Part shown: in pieces, positions 22,249 through 30,902 of the stretch | How the letters are laid out: each line of letters starts with the position of its first letter | How positions within the stretch are numbered: position 1 is the stretch's first letter | Virus record (IMG/VR): IMGVR_UViG_3300037993_000084 | Location: 1-38,252 of that record | DNA length: 38,252 bases | Strand: one strand, 5' to 3' | Origin: a virus | Notes under the pieces: model-generated | Seen by the model: the letters and a program-made list of their open reading frames with translations, nothing else | Told to the model about the DNA's origin: nothing | Databases searched by the model: none | Made by a program: the position numbers and the translations under genes

Positions 22249-23081
22249 TCCTTCCGCCTATCGCATGGGAGAGCCTACCGGACTTCACACTGGCTGACGC
22301 CACCAGTGTTAGCGCCAGCATTGTGCCTGCCGTTGACCAGGGCTATGACATCGAAGGAGTACGACGTACTCCGGCTCGGACAGAGGAAATCCTCTCCGCC
22401 TGCAACGGTGTACTCTGCACCCGTCAGCACCGCATGCGCTTCTTCATCAACTCAGTGGAAGTGGCGACGGGTATCTCGGCTCGCTTCGGACAGGGCCGAC
22501 GTACCCGTGACATGTACCCACAGGCGTTTGTTATGCCTCGCTACAAAGTCAACGCGCAGTCGCTCACTCAGGAAGACTATGGCCTCATGTGTGAGTTCGT
22601 TCACGCGCACCACCAGGAAGCGGTCGGCAACGGTAACACTGTGCAGTTGAGCGTGCGGGAGGGATGGAACCCTTACACCAACCACGAAAACCTCGAACCG
22701 CAGCTTGAGAGCGCGGGTATGGCAGGCTACCACAAACCGATTGAGGCAGCCGGGTTCGTGTTGGAGATGCCCCGCACACATGAACGATTCGTATACACGC
22801 CCGAGTTCGAATTCGAATTCAGCGTGATGCAGTCATACATCGGCGTCTTCTCCGGACAAGTCTTCACCTACGACAACGTGCAGGAAAGCATCATGGAAAT
22901 CCTTGAAGCACAGGAACGCCCGTTCAGTCAGGCTCCCCAGGCGAAACCTGCGCCCAAGGTCATTACGCCCGAAGAGGAAACTCAGCTACAGAAAGAACGT
23001 CACGAAAAGGCGTTCGGCCCTGGTCCTGGCATCAATAGTGGTCCTCTGTTCACTGACCAACCACCGAAACCGACGCGCTGA
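22245..23081 (+). CDS. Baseplate/tail protein, unknown type
   Basis: 278 residues with mixed secondary structure (GVLCTRQHRMRFFINSVEVAT; YTPEFEFEFSVMQSYIGVF). The disordered, Pro/Glu-rich C-terminus ends in EKAFGPGPGIN, a motif repeated at the C-terminus of the following hub protein (NKAFGPGIGLAN). It begins by ATGA overlap and ends by TGATG overlap with the hub gene. Probably a hub-linked baseplate protein. Confidence 0.5.
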   Translation: MILPPIAWESLPDFTLADATSVSASIVPAVDQGYDIEGVRRTPARTEEILSACNGVLCTRQHRMRFFINSVEVATGISARFGQGRRTRDMYPQAFVMPRYKVNAQSLTQEDYGLMCEFVHAHHQEAVGNGNTVQLSVREGWNPYTNHENLEPQLESAGMAGYHKPIEAAGFVLEMPRTHERFVYTPEFEFEFSVMQSYIGVFSGQVFTYDNVQESIMEILEAQERPFSQAPQAKPAPKVITPEEETQLQKERHEKAFGPGPGINSGPLFTDQPPKPTR

Positions 23082-26000
23082 TGGCAGGCAACTCAGACAT
23101 CCAGAGACTCGTCTATCCTCCGAAGGTGTGGGTCTTCGTCAAGACCGCCAACGGTGAAACGCTAGACCTCACGGACTACGTGATCAGCGGGGAAGTCGTT
23201 CGTCGCATCGGGGCTGCGTCCACGGCTAGCCTAGTGCTGCGTAACCCCAACCACTTGTTCACTGCGTTCAGCAAAAAATACGCGACACTGCACCCGATGG
23301 ATCCGATCACGATCTACATGGAGCGCTTCCCTGGTCGTCACGTACAGGTGTTCACTGGCTACCTGGACACAACACCATACTTGCAGTTGATCCCTGGCCC
23401 GGTCACCATCGAAGCTACCTGCACACTCAAGCGGCTCGAATTCAACTGGTTCCAGCTAGCCCAGCAGTACACCCTCTCATTCTTCGAACACTTCGGATGG
23501 AAGCTCATCGGAGAAGGGGAAGCGGGAGGCATCATCCCTGTCAACCAGGGTCCGTACGCCAACAAACAGTTCGAAGAAGAGGCCAAAAAGAAGTGGGCAC
23601 AGGAACTCGCGGAAGGCAAACGCAGCCAATCCGAAGTCGAACAGAAAGAAAAGTCACTCAAAGAAGAAGAAAAGGAAGCCGAAGACCGCGCGAAGAAGGC
23701 TACCGCCGCTCAGGGTGCCTCGCCCAATACCAACACACCCAACCCATTCTCGAACCCGCTCGAAGCTGGCAACGGCACAGGCGGCAAGCCACAGGTCATC
23801 GGTGACGACGGGTCATTCAAGAAGCTCCTGTGGGCCATCCTCTACTACATGGCCGACTGGAAAGACGAGAACATCTACATCGAGGAAATCCCACCGGGCG
23901 TGCCGGAACTGATCGCCGCACTGTGGGCTGACTTCAACTCAGGCGAACGCCAGGAAGGACTCAAGGACTTGAAGGCGTTCTGGTCTGCTATCATCGGCGT
24001 GGGTGCCAAGGGCAGCGGTGGCGGGGCAGGCAACCCAGCCAACAAAGGAGGCAGCACCAAAACGGGTGACCTCACCGGCCTCAGTGAAATCATCGAAACG
24101 ATGTCACAGACGGCTGAAAAATACGGCCTGCCTGCGAAGTTCGTCATCACCACATCACTGTGTGAGTGCAGCTTCAACCAGGCGGAGATTACCTCCAAGA
24201 ACTCAGACGGTGCTACTGGCTGGTTCCAGTTCACATCGAGCGAACCGTATCCTGGCATCAAAGTGAACTACCCAAGCGATGCCGAAGACACGGGCCTAGC
24301 CACGGCTGCCTTCTGTCAGGCCGCTGTGACCAAGGGTAACGCACTCGCCGGTGGTAAAGGACTGCCGCCTGAAAGCGAGTGGCAGCATTGGGCCGAGGAA
24401 ACTCAGGTCGCTGGTAACGGAGCTTACGACCCAAGCTGGTCCCGCTGCGAGGCTCAGGCCGAAGGGTACCTACAGCAGTACAAACCGAAGAAGGCCGAAG
24501 GCAAGGAAGGTGGCTCTACCAGCGAACGAGGCAAGGTGGGTGAAGGTGAAACCAACAAGACAAGCTCATCCAGCAAAACACGCATCAAGGCGATGGAAGA
24601 AGAGGCCGACACCATTGACTCCTTGAAGTACCCATACTCCTACGGCGGTGGTCACGCTAGCGCGGGTCGCCCAAGCATCGGTCCGGAACATGAGAACGGC
24701 GAAGGCCCGATGGTCCTTGGCTTCGACTGCTCAGGCTCCGTGGGCGCGGTGCTCGCTGCGGGAGGCTTCGTGCCTGAAAACAGTGCGATCCCCGCTTCGG
24801 GTGGGTTCAGTGGACTCAACATTCCTGGCTGGTCGGCAGGTGAATCCACCAGCAGCCCTAGCGTCAACGTCTTCTTCAACGAAACCCACGCCTGGATGAC
24901 CATCAACGGTCGGTACTTTAGCACAGGTTGGAACGACAACCCGAAGAGCGGGGCAGGATGGGGCACTACCAACCACGCAGAACAGCCAGAACCTCGCGAC
25001 AGCTACACCGTGATGCACCTATCAACTGCGTCACTGGAACAGACATACACGGGTCACAAGCCTCCTACTCTCACAGGTGAACCAGGCAGCCCTGCCGAAA
25101 AGCTCGTCGGTGAAACCGAATCTTCGAACGTCATGGGCACGGCCACTGCCGCTTCCTTCCTGTCACAGATCGCCGCCCCGAACGCCGAAGAAAGGTTGCT
25201 AGCCGACGCCATCGGTGGACAGCGAGCGCTCATGAACACGACGCCGGTGCTCGACCTAGTGGAACAGGTCTGCCAGTCATCGCTCCGCAGCTTCATGTCA
25301 CTTCCGAACGGGGACTTCTACGCCTTCTACCCGGACTACTTCGGAGAATTCGGTCACCACGAACCGTATTGGGCCATCAAAAACATCGAGGTCCAGTCGG
25401 GCACAGTGGAACTCACAGACAGCAACCTCATCACCCACTACTTCGCCGTGGGCGATGTGTCATGGCCGGGTACCGTCACCTTCATCAACGACCTGTACGC
25501 AGGTGCCATGACTGTGTATGAAGCCTTCCAGCCTGGGATCCTACTCCACAACGAAAAGCCTGCCACCAAGGGCAACGAACCAGAAAAAGGGAGGGCCAAC
25601 GGCAACACCAACGCAGCCATCGCCTTCCTCAAGCGCTATGGTGCGCGTCCTGCGAAACACGAATACAACATGGTGTTCTCCGCGCTGTTCGATCAGTTGC
25701 TTGCGTACCAGCAGTTCCTCCTCGGCTGGTCCCGACAGTTCCAGAGTTCGTTCCACTTCACATTCATGCCTGAGTTGTTCCCTGGCGGCAAGGTCGCTTT
25801 CCCGGAGACTGGCATCAAGATGTACGTGGAAGAAGTCACGCACGCCTGGGACATCACGGACACCGGGTACGAGACATCTGCCGTCCTCTCCGCTCCGTCC
25901 ATCTTCCGCAACACGGAAAACACAGAGGCCATCAACGAACTGCCTGAAAACATGGTCGAGGCATTGATCGAGCCGCTACGCAACCAGATCGGCAAACCAA

Positions 26001-26116
26001 CCAAACCGACCGAACCTCCTCACACCCCAACCTCCCCCATCATCAAAACGAGGGAAGAAGCCCGCAACAAGGCGTTCGGTCCGGGAATTGGACTAGCGAA
26101 CACATTGGTCGAATGA
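23081..26116 (+). CDS. Baseplate hub protein with inserted transglycosylase-like and NlpC/P60-like domains
   Basis: 1011 residues. Residues 1-145 (PPKVWVFVKTANGETLDLTD; VFTGYLDTT) look like the N-terminal domain of gp27/gpD-type hubs. A charged linker (160-210) follows. At about 330-470 a lysozyme/SLT-like domain has the pattern ITTSLCECSFN (Glu362 as candidate acid) and GATGWFQFTSSEPY (380-390). At about 515-650 an NlpC/P60-like domain has YPYSYGGGHA, GFDCSGSVG (Cys550) and ETHAWMTI (His603). From about 700 to 960 the sequence returns to a hub-like beta domain (DFYAFYPDYFGEFG; VELTDSNLI). So two cell-wall hydrolases are placed inside one hub. It would cut glycan and peptide bonds during infection, a fit for a thick or mycolate-type envelope. 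Begins by TGATG overlap. Confidence 0.75.
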   Translation: MAGNSDIQRLVYPPKVWVFVKTANGETLDLTDYVISGEVVRRIGAASTASLVLRNPNHLFTAFSKKYATLHPMDPITIYMERFPGRHVQVFTGYLDTTPYLQLIPGPVTIEATCTLKRLEFNWFQLAQQYTLSFFEHFGWKLIGEGEAGGIIPVNQGPYANKQFEEEAKKKWAQELAEGKRSQSEVEQKEKSLKEEEKEAEDRAKKATAAQGASPNTNTPNPFSNPLEAGNGTGGKPQVIGDDGSFKKLLWAILYYMADWKDENIYIEEIPPGVPELIAALWADFNSGERQEGLKDLKAFWSAIIGVGAKGSGGGAGNPANKGGSTKTGDLTGLSEIIETMSQTAEKYGLPAKFVITTSLCECSFNQAEITSKNSDGATGWFQFTSSEPYPGIKVNYPSDAEDTGLATAAFCQAAVTKGNALAGGKGLPPESEWQHWAEETQVAGNGAYDPSWSRCEAQAEGYLQQYKPKKAEGKEGGSTSERGKVGEGETNKTSSSSKTRIKAMEEEADTIDSLKYPYSYGGGHASAGRPSIGPEHENGEGPMVLGFDCSGSVGAVLAAGGFVPENSAIPASGGFSGLNIPGWSAGESTSSPSVNVFFNETHAWMTINGRYFSTGWNDNPKSGAGWGTTNHAEQPEPRDSYTVMHLSTASLEQTYTGHKPPTLTGEPGSPAEKLVGETESSNVMGTATAASFLSQIAAPNAEERLLADAIGGQRALMNTTPVLDLVEQVCQSSLRSFMSLPNGDFYAFYPDYFGEFGHHEPYWAIKNIEVQSGTVELTDSNLITHYFAVGDVSWPGTVTFINDLYAGAMTVYEAFQPGILLHNEKPATKGNEPEKGRANGNTNAAIAFLKRYGARPAKHEYNMVFSALFDQLLAYQQFLLGWSRQFQSSFHFTFMPELFPGGKVAFPETGIKMYVEEVTHAWDITDTGYETSAVLSAPSIFRNTENTEAINELPENMVEALIEPLRNQIGKPTKPTEPPHTPTSPIIKTREEARNKAFGPGIGLANTLVE

Positions 26117-26117
26117 C

Positions 26118-26444
26118 ATGGCACCCATCCAGAACATGCACAGAGTGAACAAGAAGGGGGCTAAGATCCTCACGGTGGAACCTGCTACGCAGACCATCCA
26201 TGCAAGCCTGGGCGCAGGCCAGGTCGTGCCCGTCAACATGTATACTTACACGCCGGTTGTCCGCTGGCCGAAAGTGGGAGAGACATGGTGGCTACGAGAA
26301 GAGAACGGATCGTGGTTCCTTGACAGCGTTCAGGAGCAGCAGGCAGAAACCTTCCCCGACTATGCACCAGACGGAGCGTATGCGGAAGGCGCTGTGGTAA
26401 AATTTGAAGGGAAGCATTTCTCACTCGGAGAGATAATCGACTGA
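26118..26444 (+). CDS. Small beta-rich baseplate protein (OB-fold-like)
   Basis: 108 residues: ILTVEPATQTIHASL, then VPVNMYTYTPVVRWPKVGETWWLREENGSW. These are alternating strands with the P-x-x-G-E-x-W pattern seen in OB-fold parts of gp5/gpV-like spike or hub adaptor proteins. It is immediately after the hub and ends by TGATG overlap with the next gene. It may join hub and spike. The fold call is tentative. Confidence 0.5.
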   Translation: MAPIQNMHRVNKKGAKILTVEPATQTIHASLGAGQVVPVNMYTYTPVVRWPKVGETWWLREENGSWFLDSVQEQQAETFPDYAPDGAYAEGAVVKFEGKHFSLGEIID

Positions 26445-27310
26445 TGCCCAAAGAACTACCTATCCCTGGACCCCCACCCAACGAACCGTGGTCACTGTTC
26501 AAAGTAGTCCTAGTGCGACCCGGAGATGCGGTCATCTCTGCCTCTTCGGGGCGCATCCTACAGAACAAGAACAGCTACCTCACCGAAGTCCCTAATGGGC
26601 TGCGCGTGCCATGGTTTCCTACCGCCTTCGCAGGCAGCTTCGAAAACGTATGGAACAAAGAAACTAGCGAAGAGGTCACGAATAGGCTCGAACAGATTTG
26701 CACCATTGTCAATGACCTCCGCGCATGTGTCATGGCCTACAACATGGTCGAAAAAAAGGAAGAAGTCGATCCCGAAGCTCACTTCCATGTTCGCACGGGC
26801 GAGCACCTGGATGCCCTACACGGGCCGGGTACCGCTGCGGCATTCGCGGATCGCATGGACCTCACCAAGACCTTTCCTGGTACACAGGCGGCGGTCGCAG
26901 AACGCATCCACAAGAACGGAGCCACCGTGGTCGAAACCGTCTGGACAAAGCAGGGTAAGCGGATCGCTGCTCTTAGGCTCCATCTCACCAAGGAGAGAGC
27001 GCATTATGACCGCCTCGAAGTCGAGCCTGAGTACCGAGGCAAGGGCTTCTACTCAGCGCTGATCCGTAGGCCGTCGTGGTGGAGGGAACTTGGAGTCAAG
27101 ATCATCACCGCCCAGCCAGAAAACGAACGTTCTGAGCACGCGCTAGCGCTGGGCGGACTCCACTGGCAGGACTTTGAAGGCGAGCCTGTCTTTGGCGCAC
27201 GGCTTGACCAGAGAGACAGAATGGACGACTATCGCGAGTGGCTAGCGACCGGCAAGGATCCCGATCAGGAACCAGAGTGGCGTCGAGAACTGCGCCTTCC
27301 AACCATGTAA
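26444..27310 (+). CDS. Baseplate-operon protein with GNAT acetyltransferase-like domain
   Basis: 288 residues. Residues 1-110 (VVLVRPGDAVISASSGRIL; WNKETSEEVTNRLEQICTIV) are likely structural. Residues about 110-155 have His/Ala-rich helices. From about 160-250 the pattern is that of GNAT enzymes: strands ETVWTKQGKRIAALRLHL, then YDRLEVEPEYRGKGFYSALI. V-x-P-x-x-R-G-x-G is the acetyl-CoA pyrophosphate-binding motif A, with Arg198 and Gly199/Gly201. After it come GVKIITAQPENERS and ALALGGLHWQDF (motif B-like). It begins by TGATG overlap with the OB-like gene and is followed by the gp25-like gene. A GNAT domain inside the baseplate block is unusual. Confidence 0.65.
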   Translation: MPKELPIPGPPPNEPWSLFKVVLVRPGDAVISASSGRILQNKNSYLTEVPNGLRVPWFPTAFAGSFENVWNKETSEEVTNRLEQICTIVNDLRACVMAYNMVEKKEEVDPEAHFHVRTGEHLDALHGPGTAAAFADRMDLTKTFPGTQAAVAERIHKNGATVVETVWTKQGKRIAALRLHLTKERAHYDRLEVEPEYRGKGFYSALIRRPSWWRELGVKIITAQPENERSEHALALGGLHWQDFEGEPVFGARLDQRDRMDDYREWLATGKDPDQEPEWRRELRLPTM

Positions 27311-27316
27311 TAGACG

Positions 27317-27775
27317 ATGAGCTTTTCGTTGAAGATAGAACACGGCGACCTGGCCCTCAACGGCACGGAACTAGCTAAGGTCGAAGGGGCCGACAAGCTA
27401 CAGCAGGATCTTTCTGTCGCCATCCTGACGCCGCTGGGCTTCGATGAACTACACCCGCTGTTCGGGTCCATCCTGGTCGAAAACCTCATCGACAACGGCA
27501 TCGTAGACATCATCGGGACGCAGAACTTCCGACGTGCAGCCACCCTCGTCAATGCCGAGCTACGCCGCCTCTGCCGCAATTACCAGGAACAGCAGATCAA
27601 CCGCAACCAGAGCGATGTGATCCGCTTCGGTCGCCACACGCTGACCCCGGATGAGATTCTGGTATCCGTCAAGAACGTCGCTTTCAAGCAGGCCGAAGAC
27701 CATCTCATCTGCGAACTCTCCCTCGAAATCGGCACCGAAACGGTGTCAATCCCCGTTCCGATCCCTAATAGCTGA
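27317..27775 (+). CDS. Baseplate wedge protein, gp25/W-like
   Basis: 152 residues. GDLALNGTELAKVEGADKL, then LQQDLSVAILTPLGFDELHP and LFGSILVENLIDN, is the diagnostic opening of the GPW/gp25 family (baseplate wedge joined to the sheath). C-terminal strands (LISVSVKNVAF-like and TVSIPVPIP) fit the family length of 130-150. It starts after TAATAGACG without a clear ribosome binding site and ends by TGATG overlap with the J-like gene, the conserved order in contractile tails. Confidence 0.8.
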   Translation: MSFSLKIEHGDLALNGTELAKVEGADKLQQDLSVAILTPLGFDELHPLFGSILVENLIDNGIVDIIGTQNFRRAATLVNAELRRLCRNYQEQQINRNQSDVIRFGRHTLTPDEILVSVKNVAFKQAEDHLICELSLEIGTETVSIPVPIPNS

Positions 27776-30477
27776 TGCCCGTACGTAGCCAACTCCAAAT
27801 CGCAGAACAGATGGTCGCGCAGATCCGTCTGCTTGAACCTTCTGTCTCAGCCGAAGTAGGCACCCCGGAGCGCTTGATCCTCGACACCGTGTCGGGAGCT
27901 ATCTCCGAAGACTCCATCGACCTCGTTGGTCTACAGCAAGCCCTCAACGTAGACACCAAGTACGGCGTCAACCTCACCAACTTCCTCAGCATCTTCGGCT
28001 TCGCGAGACAGGAAGCGACCAAGGCCACCGGCTACGTCGAATTCACCGTGAGCAGTCCTGGCACTCGCACCGTTCTGATCCCGGAAGGGACGCTCGTCAA
28101 GTCTAGCGAAGCGACCGAACTTGAAGGTCTGGTGCCGGAATTCGCGACTCTCGCCTCAGCTTACATCAGACCCGGTGAAACCACCACGGGTCCGGTGCCT
28201 GTCGAATGTACCCGCCCTGGTGCGTTCGGCAACGTAGCGGCGAACAAAATCACGGTGTTCACGACGCCAGAACTCGGTCCGCTCCTCGGCGTCACGGCGG
28301 TCACCAACCCAACTCCGACCACCCACGGCACCGAACAGGAGAACGACAACAGCCTCAAGACCCGATTCAAGAACACGGTGTTCAGGAACATGTCGGGTAC
28401 CGAAGACCAGTTCCTCGCCCTCTCGGTAGCTACCTCCTTCACCACCAAGGCCAACGTCGTCGGTCCTGTCTCTACGTACCAAGAGTACGTGCAGGTACCG
28501 CAGAACGAAGAACACCCGCTTACTGGCGATGACACTACCGCGATCCGCTACGGCGGAGAAGGCAGCGCCGCCTACGTAGGTTTCCCTGCTCCCATCGTAG
28601 TCCGAGGCAACACGGTGGAAGGCTCATTCATCCTGACCATCAAAGACACAACCGGAGTCACACCCGGACAGGCTGTCGTGGTCTACGAAGAAGGCGACAA
28701 CCCTCGTCCGAGCACTACAACCACAGTCGAAGAAGTTGTCTCGACCACCGAAATCAAACTCGCGGCGAAAGCCAAAGCCACAGTGAACGATGGATGGGTT
28801 ACCATCGGCACGACCTCTGACACACCGTACATCAACAGGTGGACCAGCGGCCTCTCCACCAACCCGTACGCCAAGGAAGTATTCCCGGAACTTCCGGTGT
28901 TCATCTCTACGGCTGCGGCTGGACTCGGCAAACGGTTCTTCCGCGAGGGCGCAGACTTCGTGTTCAACTTCCCACCGAAGCTCGCCGGGGATACCTACCG
29001 TGCGATGCTCGATGGCACAGGCAACGACCCTCGCGTGGGCGAAGGATCGAAACAGCCGAACGTGACCTTCATCAATGTGTACGTCGGCAGCGAACCACCG
29101 GCAGAAGTGCTAGCTCCTGGTACCGTGGCGCTGCTCGAATACTCATACACGTCTAGGGCTTCCCGCAACAACCCGGAACACAATGTCACGAACGCGGTCG
29201 ATGTGTTCATCGATGGTCAGAACGTACAGCAGACCTCCACAGTGTTCACTGTCCCACTGTCCCCGACCGAATTCGCGTTTGTCGATGAACCCGTGAGCAA
29301 GTTCTACTACGAGAACTACCGCCGTGCCGGTGAGCCAGCCACCCGTCCGGTCGAGGGTGACATCCTAACTCAGCTATTCAACCAGCCGGTGCTAGGGATC
29401 CCGCCACAGATCACCATCGAGGAAGACGTGTTCTACTTGGGCGTTCACTACTGGCTGGTGAAGGATGTCTCGTCACTCTCTGGCACCATCCGAGCACGCG
29501 ACGGCATCGAGTGGAGCGCGTACATCAACGGTGACAAAAAAGGCGCACTCGGTCGCCCGAACCCTGGCAAAGAACTTGCCTACAGCGGCAAGAAGTTCGC
29601 GGAACTCGAAGCATCGAAAGCCGGTGTCCCGCAGCTTATCGACATCGAAACCTACACCTACGACAAGAACATACCTGACTTGCAGGTTGCCCTCGAAGGT
29701 GCGAAACAGGTCACCACGGATGTCCTCGCCCACAGCGCTCGCAAACGCTACTTCAAGCTCGACATCACGGTGGTCTACTCAGCTACCGCGTCGGTGACAG
29801 CCGTCAACGAAAACATCCAGAAAGCCATCTCTCGATTCCTATCCAACCAATACTTCGGAGCAGTCGTCCGCCTCTCGGATCTGTTGCAACAGATCCACGG
29901 AGTTGCCGGTGTCGAAAACGTCCGCTGGTCCAACGATGTTCCTCACACGCGCGACCTTATCCGGGTCTACGAGACTGACATCGAAGGCGCTCCGCTACGC
30001 GGCGTGTTCACTGACCGGATCCAGTACGGCGGCGGAGGTAGCAAAGCAATCGATACCCTCTACGTCGTCGGCAACCCAACCGAAGGCGAGTTCGCTCTGA
30101 AATACGGAGGAGCAGAACCATCACCAATCGTACACGTTGCATCCTTTACTGCCGCCTCCCTTGAAACCGCGATCAACGGTGGATGGCTGCCGGGTGGATG
30201 GACGGCCACAGTCGAAGAAGACATCCGCTCAACCGTTGGTGTGCTGTCTCCGATCCGTTCCTTCCGCATCACCTACAGCAAAACCGAAAAACTGGCCGAG
30301 CCAGTCACGATCTACAACCCGGAAAGCCCGTTGCAGGGTGGTGAATATGTCTACGACTTCGACTTCTACCTCCACGACGACGAGCTACCCGCACTACCCA
30401 CTGGCACACAGAAAGGCGACACAGTACCCGGATTGATCATCCGTGCCCGCGCACAGAACGTCTTTGAGAAGGCTTGA
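27775..30477 (+). CDS. Baseplate J-like wedge protein
   Basis: 900 residues directly after the gp25-like gene. It starts with the J-family pattern (EQMVAQIRLLEPSVSAEVG; ISEDSIDLVGLQQALNVD). It then has the conserved N-terminal beta region (VEFTVSSPGTRTVLIPEGT, and ECTRPGAFGNVAANKI, close to the usual A-G-x-x-G-N-V motif). The middle, about 200-560, is a long beta-rich insertion compared with P2 gpJ (about 300 aa). The C-terminal part (TVVYSATASVTAVNENIQKAI, LSDLLQQIHGVAGVENV) is again classic J: the x-I-x-x-V-x-G-V-x-x-V motif. It forms the wedge ring around the hub. Confidence 0.85.
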   Translation: MPVRSQLQIAEQMVAQIRLLEPSVSAEVGTPERLILDTVSGAISEDSIDLVGLQQALNVDTKYGVNLTNFLSIFGFARQEATKATGYVEFTVSSPGTRTVLIPEGTLVKSSEATELEGLVPEFATLASAYIRPGETTTGPVPVECTRPGAFGNVAANKITVFTTPELGPLLGVTAVTNPTPTTHGTEQENDNSLKTRFKNTVFRNMSGTEDQFLALSVATSFTTKANVVGPVSTYQEYVQVPQNEEHPLTGDDTTAIRYGGEGSAAYVGFPAPIVVRGNTVEGSFILTIKDTTGVTPGQAVVVYEEGDNPRPSTTTTVEEVVSTTEIKLAAKAKATVNDGWVTIGTTSDTPYINRWTSGLSTNPYAKEVFPELPVFISTAAAGLGKRFFREGADFVFNFPPKLAGDTYRAMLDGTGNDPRVGEGSKQPNVTFINVYVGSEPPAEVLAPGTVALLEYSYTSRASRNNPEHNVTNAVDVFIDGQNVQQTSTVFTVPLSPTEFAFVDEPVSKFYYENYRRAGEPATRPVEGDILTQLFNQPVLGIPPQITIEEDVFYLGVHYWLVKDVSSLSGTIRARDGIEWSAYINGDKKGALGRPNPGKELAYSGKKFAELEASKAGVPQLIDIETYTYDKNIPDLQVALEGAKQVTTDVLAHSARKRYFKLDITVVYSATASVTAVNENIQKAISRFLSNQYFGAVVRLSDLLQQIHGVAGVENVRWSNDVPHTRDLIRVYETDIEGAPLRGVFTDRIQYGGGGSKAIDTLYVVGNPTEGEFALKYGGAEPSPIVHVASFTAASLETAINGGWLPGGWTATVEEDIRSTVGVLSPIRSFRITYSKTEKLAEPVTIYNPESPLQGGEYVYDFDFYLHDDELPALPTGTQKGDTVPGLIIRARAQNVFEKA

Positions 30478-30483
30478 TCTGCC

Positions 30484-30900
30484 ATGAGCGAACGAGCTAT
30501 TCTAACGGCATACCGACGAGGAGAGACTGTCGCCTCTATGGTCAATCGACTTGGCACAAGTCGGTACGCAATATACAAGGCGATCAATCGTCATGATGTA
30601 TCAAAACGCAAAGCAGCAAAGCAACCCGATTGGCCGGAGTCTGGTCACGGAAAATGGGTTGATAAACAAGGCTATGTCACAGTTTGGTATCGGGGTAAGC
30701 CAAGACGAGAGCACCGTTGCGTCATGGAAGTAGCCCTCGGTAGGAGACTTCTCAAGTCAGAGACAGTGCATCATGTCAATGGGGATCGATCAGACAATCG
30801 CATCGAGAACCTACAACTACGACAAGGACATCATGGCCCTGGCGTGGTAATGTGCTGTGCAGAGTGCGGTTCGCATAACCTTCGTCCAACGGAGGCGTGA
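30484..30900 (+). CDS. HNH homing endonuclease 6 with N-terminal HTH
   Basis: 138 residues. The first 40 residues (AYRRGETVASMVNRLGTSRY, then AIYKAINRH) form a homeodomain-like helix-turn-helix that should read the target site. The HNH_3-type core follows: HRCVMEVALGRRLL, ETVHHVNGDRSDNRIENLQL. The end has CCAEC, a possible zinc site. It sits between the J-like gene and the next baseplate gene; its stop lies 2 bases before ATG 30903, and GGAGG for that gene is inside it. Confidence 0.85.
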   Translation: MSERAILTAYRRGETVASMVNRLGTSRYAIYKAINRHDVSKRKAAKQPDWPESGHGKWVDKQGYVTVWYRGKPRREHRCVMEVALGRRLLKSETVHHVNGDRSDNRIENLQLRQGHHGPGVVMCCAECGSHNLRPTEA

Positions 30901-30902
30901 TC

